Of a stretch of DNA of 22,807 bases, positions 6,801-13,661 are shown piece after piece; positions within the stretch are counted from its first letter, which is position 1; each line of letters begins with the position of its first letter. The notes under the pieces were generated by a model. The model did no database searches. It saw nothing but the letters and a program-made list of their open reading frames with translations, and was not told the DNA's origin. The stretch spans positions 1 to 22,807 of the forward strand of contig JACPPX010000077.1 in NCBI GenBank assembly GCA_016190785.1, in the 5' to 3' direction. The DNA is from Chloroflexota bacterium. GTDB taxonomy: Bacteria > Chloroflexota > Anaerolineae > UBA7937 > JACPPX01. The translations under genes and the position numbers were made by a program.

Positions 6801-9800
6801 GAAATAGCCCCGCAAGATCCCCAGGTCCTCCGCCATCTGGGGGAGATCGCGGAGGGAGAAGGTCGGGCTCTGGAAGCAATGCAGGGGTATGAGCGGGCCC
6901 TGGCCGCTAATCCGCCAGATGTCGAGATGTGGATGCGATTGGCTAGGTTGCAACATGACCAGGGCAAGAGCCAAGACGCCCTGGAATCGCTGCGCAAGGC
7001 TCTAGCCCAAGGTCGGGAGGAAGTTCTTATCCATGGCGAGATGGGAAAGATTTATGAAGCAATGGAGCAAATGGAAGATGCCCGAAGGGAATACGAAGAG
7101 GCCCTCCGCCTGCAGCCCGGCGATTATTCCCAGCACCTGCAATTGGGTCGGTTCCTCTACCGGAGGGGAGAGTTTCCCGCGGCCAAGAAAGTTCTGCAAG
7201 AAGCCCGGCTCTTGAACCCGCGGGCGGGGGAGGTCCACCACCAGTTGGGGCTGGTGGCCGAGGCCCTAGGAAACAAAGAAGAGGCAGTGGAGTGCTATCG
7301 CCAGGCACTGGAACTGGCGCCTGGCTCCGCCGAATACCAAAAAAGTTTTGCTCTCGCACTGCAAAGCAGCGGAGACTTGGTGGGAGCCACCGCGGAGATG
7401 GAACAGGCAGTGGAACTCGCCCCGGCAAGCGGAGAACTCCATTATCTCCTCGGCAATCTCTACCAAGAGGGGGGAAGGAGAGAAGAAGCCTTGGCTGAGT
7501 ATCGCCGGGCGGCGGAGTTGGATGGGGAGGAACCCCGTTACCACCATTGGTTGGGGAATCTCTTACTGGAGATGGGGAGGGCCCAGGAGGCAAACGAGGT
7601 GCTGGAGGAGGGGGTAGGGCTCGCCCCCCAGGATGCTGGGCTCCGCTCGGCACTGGGCCGAAGTTTCGAATCCCAGGGCTGGGAGGAGGAGGCGAGGTTG
7701 GCCTACCAAAAAGCGGCCTCCTTAGATGAAGAAGATGCTGCATCCCGGGGTCGGCTAGGATCAATTTTGCGGCGCAAGGGGGATCAAGACCAGGCCCTGG
7801 CCTCTTTGCACCAGGCCCAGTCCTTGGCGGGGAAGGACCCGCGGGTGCATCTCGACCTGGCCCGGATATTCATAGCCCAGGGCCGCATAGAAGAAGCCCG
7901 GCATGAAACGAGCCAGGCCAAGACATTGCTTCCCCAAGATGTGGCGATGCAAATTGAAATGGGGTCCCTCTTTCAAGAACTAGGCCAAGGAGAAGAGGCT
8001 ATGGAAAGCATCTACTCCGCACTGCGTTCCGAACCTAAAAATGCCGCGGCCCACCATGCTTTGGGGAAGATCTACGAGAGCCAGGGGGAGCTGGTCAAGG
8101 CCCGGGATGCCTACGAGCGGGCAACTAACCTCGCTCCCCACCTGCCATCCTATCTCTTTGCTCTGGTCGGTGCTCTGCACATGCTTGGTCAGGACGGGCC
8201 GGCCATGGTCCAGTTAGAGAGGTTCATTGCTTCCCATCCCGGGGAGGGGCAGGCCCATCACCAGCTGGGAATTATTTATGAAAGCCGCGGCCTGCCCGAG
8301 GAAGCAAAAGCCCAGTATGAAAAAGCCATCCAAAAAAGCCCGGAGCGGGCGGAGTTCTATTTCTCCTTAGGAAAGCTGCTCGGTCGGGAGAAGCAGTTTG
8401 CGCCAGCCATCGCCGCTTTGCAGCGGGGAGGATCTCTAGAACCGGAAAACGAGGAGATCCTCTATGAATTGGGACTCACCCAGGAAAAAGCGGGCCAGTA
8501 TCAACAAGCCGTCTCCACTTTCCGCGGCTTGGTCTCCCTCAATTCGGGTGTCCCTAGATATCACTTGGCTTTGGGAATAGCCTTGCTCAAAGCCGGAGAT
8601 CCTCAGGAAGCTCAAGAAATCCTATCCTCAGTGGAGGCTCATCTTGGCGCGGAGGATGGTTGGGCATTTATGCAGATCGGCCAAGCCTATGCCGCAGTGG
8701 GCAAACTGGAGGAGGCTTACGCCTATTTGCAGGAAGCCTCCCGTCTCCAACCGGCCAATGCGGAGTGTTGGCTGGCCCTGGGGAGAGTGGCTCGCCACTT
8801 GGGAGAGAAGGATGAATCCATAGAAAAGTTTCGCCAAGCGGTGGCTTATTTCCAGGAAGCCGTGGCTCTAGAGCTACGAAATGCTACAGCCTATAGCGAA
8901 CTGGGGGTGGCTATGGCCCTGGTGGGTGACGAGAAGAGAGCCCAGAGCGAATGCCAGCGGGCAATTGAGATGGAACCCAATGCCGCCGCTCACCGTCGGC
9001 GTCTGGGGATAGCCTACCGCGAGTTGGGACGATTCGCAGATGCGGAACGGGAAATCCGCGCCGCTATCACCCAGGATCCTCAGGATGGAGAAAACTTCTA
9101 CCAGCTAGCATTGCTTCAAGAAAATATAGGAAAGTTGGAAGAGGCCCTTACTTCCCTAGAATCAGCGGTGGATCTTTCTCCCCGAGGGGGTGAAGGATGC
9201 TACTTTTACCGGCTGGGGATGGCGGAGCGGCGACTGCAAAAATATGGTGAGGCCATCCGCTCATTGCAAAAAGCGGTGCAGGTCGCTCCTGGAGTGGCGG
9301 AATGGCATGATGCTTTGGGCGGACTCTATGAACTGGAGAGCCGCTATCAATCGGCCCTGGAAGAGTACATCAAGGCTGTCGAATTGGAGCCCCGTGCTGC
9401 CGCTCACCATCGTCATGCCGCGGCTGCTTATCAAGAGATGCGCCGCTTCGAACCGGCCGCCGCCCACCTGGAAGAGGCCTTACGGCTGGAGCCCACTGAT
9501 TCTCGCAGTTACTTGGATCTGAGTCGAGTCTATCAGCGGCTGGGTCGCCTTGCCGAGGCGGGGGAGGTCTGCCGTCGGGCAGTAGAGCTCACTCCCCAGG
9601 AGGCAAAGTATTGGATGCAGCTGGGAGCGGTGGAAGAAGAGCAGGGTCACCATCGGGAAGCGAGGGAGTGTTACCAAAAAGCCCTGAGCATGGGTGGCGG
9701 GGCGGAGGCTTATCAGCATCTAGGTCGGCTCCATGAGGGTCGGGGGGAATTTCCAGAGGCCCTGGCTCACTATCAGCGGGCCAAAGATGCCCAGCCGCAA

Positions 9801-10418
9801 AATCTTCTCTACCGCCAGTTGGCGGGGAGGGTGTTGGGCAAGATGGGAGAGTACCACGCGGCGCGGGAAGAACTGGAGCGGGCGGTGGAGATGGATCCCT
9901 CCTATGCCCCGGCCTTTGAAGAGATGGCGATCATTGCCCGGGCCCAGGGGAGAACGGAGGAAGCCCTGGCCGCTTACCAGAAGGCTATTGCTGCCGCTCC
10001 CCATAATCCGGAATACCACCTCAAGATCGGTAACCTCTGCCAGGAGTTGGGGTATGCCGACAAGGCCCTGGCCCACTTGCGCCAGGCAGTGAGTTTGGCT
10101 CCCACCAGCCCAGAACCGCATCTGGCCCTGGGAGATCTCTACCGGGAACAGGGAGAGTACGAGAATGCCCTGGAGGAGTATCTGGCTGCTACCAGAGGGG
10201 AGGCCGAGGCAGAAGGATTCTTCCGGGCGGGTCTGATGTACAAGGAACTGAAAGAGTACGGGCGGGCGGTGGAGATGTTCAAAGAAGCAGTGCGGCTCCA
10301 GCCAAGCCATGCCCCGGCCTATAAGCAATTGGCGGCGAGCAAAGCCCTGGCCTGGGTTACCGGAAATTTGCCACAAAAAACCCGGTATTATGCTTGGGGC
10401 CGAACGGAGAGGAATTGA
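3840..10418 (+). CDS. Giant NACHT-type STAND NTPase with TPR array
   Basis: This is a 2192-residue signal-transduction ATPase. The NTPase has Walker A GPPGAGKT at residues 65-72, Walker B LLLLDNLQ at 137-144, a sensor-1-like strand VIACRES near 167-173, and the NACHT/STAND motif FLHPLVQEYLAARLF near 343-357. The short N-terminus (about 50 residues) carries no recognisable effector domain, so output is probably a partner. From about residue 435 to 2175 the protein is an almost uninterrupted TPR superhelix, roughly 50 units of 34 residues, with alternating unit types. STAND proteins oligomerise when the sensor array binds ligand. The GTG start at 3840 has GGGAGGA at ideal spacing. The stop overlaps the start of the protease gene (TGATG), implying translational coupling and an obligate partnership with it. 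Confidence 0.93.
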   Translation: MGEKANGNPLILARYRNALGKDESLAARRQDYLELRLVARDVAASYDRGSAREICRQGERMVVLGPPGAGKTALLLTVAYDQATAPGNGHAVPFYLDLAAWQEGEGMRGLVGEALARFGLETTAEEVEEILSSGPHLLLLDNLQSVHSHLALEEIEEFLASAPHRLVIACRESDYPTYARFLGEMEVYRLEKLSDEEIREYLTRELPEILVTEVERRLKRRPAVWDVLRSPLFLRALKNLLSDPASPGQWWKASSIVETGIRSLLASQDYAQSVEELIEGLGRLALYLVEEGVDEVERSRWSEVIKEAKGKGRWDLESALASGLLVRTSDRRGLEFLHPLVQEYLAARLFGQMELVKHSPLVSTPELNSLAEGVLIQAYNFVPDKAQYLSALLVMGADGQRRAAAQALALNEGNEEGLGLVKGLLQVGNLDRSLLYPFGLALKDLGRFAEASLCLEQAIDGEEGDKEVFDNPNLPSAAGEISRRRNKGVLFRQMAEHGRAVQELEEAIKAAGSTYVDTVHELGLAYEAQGRYEDSLTSFLQAIALQPEEARYQESAGRVLNRLGRHPEAQEKLEEARFLGGEKPSVLYELGYAYEMQGWLPEALTAYQGAARAESKDGKYLLAVGRVLFRLGKKEEALHTMHQAVSMQPDSGEGHQQLGMVLEKMGNNEEALAEYRQAVRLAPQNATYHHSLGSLLVTIGKPGEAIPVLRQAIDLEPKNGLGHVLLAEALSLDGQPGEAMEHCRRAQDLDPQNVEHQELEAVLELRQGDYAQAQGKIGEVIAQYPDRASAHFQQGKIFEAQGRFPEAAEAYQKAVGLAPQEASYWRGLGQALIQRGENNSAKDVLEEAVRLQPEESTFHNLLGVSLEKMGDEPQALNSYQRAISLAPREAKFRIALARLLRRMGRREEAESQIREAILLSAGQEQAEARSVLAEILEKEGRYEEAIAECRRAIRLTPQEAIYHLQLSRLALRLGYHHEAEAETQRALEIAPQDPQVLRHLGEIAEGEGRALEAMQGYERALAANPPDVEMWMRLARLQHDQGKSQDALESLRKALAQGREEVLIHGEMGKIYEAMEQMEDARREYEEALRLQPGDYSQHLQLGRFLYRRGEFPAAKKVLQEARLLNPRAGEVHHQLGLVAEALGNKEEAVECYRQALELAPGSAEYQKSFALALQSSGDLVGATAEMEQAVELAPASGELHYLLGNLYQEGGRREEALAEYRRAAELDGEEPRYHHWLGNLLLEMGRAQEANEVLEEGVGLAPQDAGLRSALGRSFESQGWEEEARLAYQKAASLDEEDAASRGRLGSILRRKGDQDQALASLHQAQSLAGKDPRVHLDLARIFIAQGRIEEARHETSQAKTLLPQDVAMQIEMGSLFQELGQGEEAMESIYSALRSEPKNAAAHHALGKIYESQGELVKARDAYERATNLAPHLPSYLFALVGALHMLGQDGPAMVQLERFIASHPGEGQAHHQLGIIYESRGLPEEAKAQYEKAIQKSPERAEFYFSLGKLLGREKQFAPAIAALQRGGSLEPENEEILYELGLTQEKAGQYQQAVSTFRGLVSLNSGVPRYHLALGIALLKAGDPQEAQEILSSVEAHLGAEDGWAFMQIGQAYAAVGKLEEAYAYLQEASRLQPANAECWLALGRVARHLGEKDESIEKFRQAVAYFQEAVALELRNATAYSELGVAMALVGDEKRAQSECQRAIEMEPNAAAHRRRLGIAYRELGRFADAEREIRAAITQDPQDGENFYQLALLQENIGKLEEALTSLESAVDLSPRGGEGCYFYRLGMAERRLQKYGEAIRSLQKAVQVAPGVAEWHDALGGLYELESRYQSALEEYIKAVELEPRAAAHHRHAAAAYQEMRRFEPAAAHLEEALRLEPTDSRSYLDLSRVYQRLGRLAEAGEVCRRAVELTPQEAKYWMQLGAVEEEQGHHREARECYQKALSMGGGAEAYQHLGRLHEGRGEFPEALAHYQRAKDAQPQNLLYRQLAGRVLGKMGEYHAAREELERAVEMDPSYAPAFEEMAIIARAQGRTEEALAAYQKAIAAAPHNPEYHLKIGNLCQELGYADKALAHLRQAVSLAPTSPEPHLALGDLYREQGEYENALEEYLAATRGEAEAEGFFRAGLMYKELKEYGRAVEMFKEAVRLQPSHAPAYKQLAASKALAWVTGNLPQKTRYYAWGRTERN

Positions 10419-12628
10419 TGGAAGTAAAGGTAGTTTTGGATAAAGCCCGGGCGGCATTGGCCCGCGGGGAGCAGGGTAAGGCAGTGGCCCAAGCCCGGGA
10501 GATCCTCAAGGAATCTCCCCGGGATTTGGAGGCCAGAATCTTTTTGGGGGCCCGGCTCTTGGAAGTGGGTGATTGGATGGGGGCCCGAGAGCAATTTGAG
10601 GTGGCACTGCGAGTTGACCCTGTTAACTCGGCGGCCCTCCTGGGAACAGGGGAAGCCCTCTTCTACCTGGGGGATAAAATCGCCTCCCGCCAAGCCATAG
10701 AGCGGGCAATCGCCCTCTATCCTGAGGAGGAAGGAGCACGGGCACTATTGCGCACCCTCCACGGGGAGAAAGCATATCTCTTCCCTATGGAGGAAGCAAA
10801 GTCGCAGGATGTGGGCCCTGATCTTGCTCCCCGTCTGACTGATTCCTATGGCGATTTTGCGGATAGCGATGACAGAGAAGAGGAAGAAGACGAGGAACTT
10901 GGGGAGGATGAGGAGGATGAAGGGCAGTATGCCGATGAACCGTGGGTTGAATTCCTTAGCACTGCATCTGCCATCCCAGAACCACATCAAGAAGCAGGCC
11001 CCATTTCCCCGGCGAAGGGTGAGCCGGTGATATTAGAGGATGCATCAGGAGTGGTGATGGTCGAGGAGGGACCGGAGGAGGAATCCCCCGGCAAGCCGGT
11101 GGAGGTCATCCTCTCTTCCAGGAACCGGTTGCGGGAAAAGTATGGGGAGGAGGGGTGGCGGCGGATAAATGGCAAAGTCCAGGACTTGGCCCAGGCGATC
11201 CCTGCTACCGAGGGGATGGATTCTCTCGTGGTCTATGTGGACGACCCGGCCATCCTCGTTGGCTACGGTCTGGAGCCGGTGGACACTCCGGATCCCATTG
11301 CCATCCATAACTTCTTAGCCTCGCTCAGCCGTGCACTGGCCAGCCGGGGTCAGAAGCTGAGCTTCCTCTTGGTCCTGGGTGGGGATGATATTATCCCCCT
11401 GTTCCGGCTCCCCAACCCCACCGAAGACCCGGATAACGAAATCCTCACTGATGCTCCCTATGCCGGGGGTAAGAATTATTTTCTACCCCAGAGGGCAGTG
11501 GGGCGGATGCCGGATGGCAATTCCTCGGATCCCACCCTTCTTTTGACTTTGATTGATTCCAGCATTGCCGCCCATCGCCAAAAACGACGCCGACTGGGCT
11601 GGCTGCACCGACTCCTGCTGCGCAATGGGAAGAGCCTGGGGCTCACCGCCCAGATCTGGAAAGAAGCCTCGGCCCAGGTCTTCTCCAACATCGGCTCTCC
11701 TAAGAGGATGGAGGTTTCTCCTCCGGCCAGCGATTTTGAGTTTTTGGAACGACACCGAGAACTCCCCGGTTTGGCCTATTTCAACCTCCATGGCTTGGAG
11801 GATTCACCCTACTGGTACGGCCATGAGGTGAAAGGACAAGAAGAAGAGTTTCCCATCGCCATCACCCCCCAGAATATGTTTTGGGCGGGGGCCCCTTCCA
11901 GCGTGATTTACAGCGAATCCTGCTACGGCGCGAAATTTGTGGGATACAAAGTGGAGGAGGCCCTGGCTCTGAGTTTTCTCGCCGCCGGAGCGCGGGCGGT
12001 GATCGGTTCCACCGCTATGTCCTATGGCGCGTTACGCCCACCTTTGAGCGGGGCAGATCTATTGGGGATGAACCTGTGGCGGGGGTTGGCCAAGGGTTAT
12101 GCGGTGGGGGAAGCCCTGCGTCGGGCGAAATTGGGGCTGGTGGAGGAGATGGGCAAACGCCAAGGGTTCCTAGACGGGGAGGATCAGAAAACCGTCCTCA
12201 GTTTTATCCTCTTGGGGGATCCCAGTCTCCCCGCACCGGCCTTCACCTCCCGCAAGCTGAGGGGTGAAGACGGGAAATCGGTATTTTGCCCTTCGGTGGT
12301 CTGTGGCCACAGCTCGCGGAAAATGGATAAGTTTCCGGTTTCGAAAGAGGTGGTGGGCAAGGTGCAGAAAGAGTTGCGGAAAAAGATGCCTTTTGTAGGC
12401 CAAGTCGGATTCCAGGTCCGGCCCCAGGTTTTGTGCAACGGAGAGTGTGGATGCACCGGTCAGGGGAACGGCAGCAAGGGAGCCGAGACACCTCATATGC
12501 TCGCCCAGTCGCTGGTCTTCTCGACCCACCGCGAAATCCGGCTATGGGGGGATAAGCAATTGAAGCAGGTGGTGCGGGTTACTACCGACCCCGCAGGGAA
12601 AGTATTGAAGTTGGCGATTTCCAAATAA
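10418..12628 (+). CDS. TPR-coupled C25/caspase-like cysteine protease
   Basis: 736 residues. Domains in order: TPR-like helices (about 1-115), an acidic low-complexity linker rich in D/E (about 148-175), a clan CD peptidase core (about 228-605), and a C-terminal domain (about 636-736). The core shows the gingipain/C25-type layout: VLGGDDIIP (319-327), VGRMP (361-365), catalytic His458 in FNLHG and catalytic Cys502 in SESCYGA, then FILLGDPSLP. Cysteines 624, 629, 673, 677 and 679 may form a metal or redox site. The last ~60 residues match the separate 78-residue protein at 17380. No signal peptide, so it acts in the cytosol, unlike secreted gingipains. The ATG at 10418 overlaps the STAND gene stop, with GGAGAGGA upstream; the TPR region probably docks on the STAND TPR array. 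Confidence 0.9.
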   Translation: MEVKVVLDKARAALARGEQGKAVAQAREILKESPRDLEARIFLGARLLEVGDWMGAREQFEVALRVDPVNSAALLGTGEALFYLGDKIASRQAIERAIALYPEEEGARALLRTLHGEKAYLFPMEEAKSQDVGPDLAPRLTDSYGDFADSDDREEEEDEELGEDEEDEGQYADEPWVEFLSTASAIPEPHQEAGPISPAKGEPVILEDASGVVMVEEGPEEESPGKPVEVILSSRNRLREKYGEEGWRRINGKVQDLAQAIPATEGMDSLVVYVDDPAILVGYGLEPVDTPDPIAIHNFLASLSRALASRGQKLSFLLVLGGDDIIPLFRLPNPTEDPDNEILTDAPYAGGKNYFLPQRAVGRMPDGNSSDPTLLLTLIDSSIAAHRQKRRRLGWLHRLLLRNGKSLGLTAQIWKEASAQVFSNIGSPKRMEVSPPASDFEFLERHRELPGLAYFNLHGLEDSPYWYGHEVKGQEEEFPIAITPQNMFWAGAPSSVIYSESCYGAKFVGYKVEEALALSFLAAGARAVIGSTAMSYGALRPPLSGADLLGMNLWRGLAKGYAVGEALRRAKLGLVEEMGKRQGFLDGEDQKTVLSFILLGDPSLPAPAFTSRKLRGEDGKSVFCPSVVCGHSSRKMDKFPVSKEVVGKVQKELRKKMPFVGQVGFQVRPQVLCNGECGCTGQGNGSKGAETPHMLAQSLVFSTHREIRLWGDKQLKQVVRVTTDPAGKVLKLAISK

Positions 12629-12641
12629 GTAAGGAGGAGAG

Positions 12642-13232
12642 ATGAAGATTAGTTTGTCCTGGCCCAGGATTTTCAGGAAAAAGGGGTATAGCGGCGACGC
12701 CACTGCGGAACCCAAACCGGAGATTGCCGCTTCCCCGGCAAGGACCGCCCATCGTCCGGGGAGCGGGGCGGAAATGGAAGGGATTTTGGAGGAGGTGGAG
12801 TCAAGCATCATCTCCAGCCCGGCTATCCCCTGGACTCCTATTGCCGTGATCGACCAAAGAAAAATTTTGACCGCTATCGATCGACTCCGTACTTCCCTCC
12901 CCCGGGAGGTGGAGGCGGGGAAAAGGATCGTCGCTGAGGAGGAGCGGATGCGGACCACGGCCCGGCTGGAGGCGGCGCGGATTGTGGGGGAGGCGGAGAA
13001 AAAGGCAGAGGAGATTTTGGAGGAGAGCCATCTTAAAAAGAGGGCCGAGGAGCAGGCGAAAGTAATCCTGCGGGAGGCCCAAACCCAGGCTGGCCAGATC
13101 TTGCAGGAAGCGGAGGAGCAGGCCTGGCGGGTTTATCAGTCTCTAGAAGAGTCACGGGAACTCCTCCACTCCGATCTCCTGCGGATGCGCACCGGGGTGG
13201 CGGGAGCCAAAGGATATCGAAGGGGACAGTGA
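12642..13232 (+). CDS. DivIVA-like coiled-coil protein
   Basis: This 196-residue cytosolic protein has a disordered N-terminal part (about 1-65), a short conserved segment DQRKILTAIDRLRTSLP (about 71-87) and a long charged coiled coil (about 88-180) with AxxIxxEAxxxA periodicity. The middle segment and coiled coil resemble DivIVA/SepIVA-type and ATP-synthase-b-like proteins of Chloroflexota and Actinobacteria, which organise septal and polar cell-wall growth. The resemblance is by pattern, so the function is inferred. The ATG at 12642 follows AAGGAGGAGAG, 13 bases after the protease gene. Its stop overlaps the mraZ start, so it is translationally coupled to mraZ. It could equally be a generic coiled-coil scaffold. 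Confidence 0.72.
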   Translation: MKISLSWPRIFRKKGYSGDATAEPKPEIAASPARTAHRPGSGAEMEGILEEVESSIISSPAIPWTPIAVIDQRKILTAIDRLRTSLPREVEAGKRIVAEEERMRTTARLEAARIVGEAEKKAEEILEESHLKKRAEEQAKVILREAQTQAGQILQEAEEQAWRVYQSLEESRELLHSDLLRMRTGVAGAKGYRRGQ

Positions 13233-13660
13233 TGCTTATCGGCAGTTTCGGCTTAGAGATCGACGGCCAAGGTCGGGTGAAAATCCCTCAAGCATGGTGG
13301 AAGGAATTGGCTGGGGGGGCGGTAATCACCCGCGGTATCGAACGCTGTATTTGGATCTATCCCTATGGGGAGTTCCTGGAGTTAGTGGAGAAGATGGCTA
13401 ATAACTTGGCCTTTACCGCCAGGGATGCGCGGAACCTTTTTCGGCTGCTCTATGCCCAGGCTCGGTTAGAGGGGCTGGATGAGAAAGGTCGGCTCTCCAT
13501 CCCGAACTCTTTGCGGGAATATGCTGGGCTGGGGGAGAAGGGGGTAATGGTTGGACTGGACCGGCGGGCCGAGTTCTGGGAAGAAAGGAAGTGGCGGGAA
13601 CTGGAGGGGGAGATTTTGTCCCAGGCCGCGGATCTCGGCGAGCGGCTAAGTGGAGGCTAA
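13232..13660 (+). CDS. mraZ: MraZ-family DNA-binding regulator
   Basis: 142 residues, normal MraZ length, with the two tandem SpoVT/AbrB-like half-domains typical of the family: IDGQGRVKIP (about 10-19) and LDEKGRLSIPNSLREYAGL (about 84-102). The ring-forming architecture and the ARDARNLFRLLYAQA segment also match. MraZ normally opens the dcw division cluster and binds repeats ahead of its own operon. Here it is mid-operon, after a coiled coil and before an amidase and an ftsZ homologue, with no mraW/rsmH, ftsL, ftsI or mur genes. ATG 13232 overlaps the preceding TGA (GTGATG); an in-frame GTG at 13229 is an alternative. It may be a paralogue dedicated to this locus. Confidence 0.92.
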   Translation: MLIGSFGLEIDGQGRVKIPQAWWKELAGGAVITRGIERCIWIYPYGEFLELVEKMANNLAFTARDARNLFRLLYAQARLEGLDEKGRLSIPNSLREYAGLGEKGVMVGLDRRAEFWEERKWRELEGEILSQAADLGERLSGG

Positions 13661-13661
13661 A

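Noticed and set aside
7027..7764. 245-codon minus-strand open frame inside the TPR gene
   Set aside because: It is a shadow of the biased codon use in the TPR array: Pro-rich low-complexity translation, no ribosome-binding site, overlaps a clear gene.
9720..10457. Another 245-codon minus-strand open frame across the STAND/protease junction
   Set aside because: Same cause; composition is not protein-like and it opposes two strongly supported genes.
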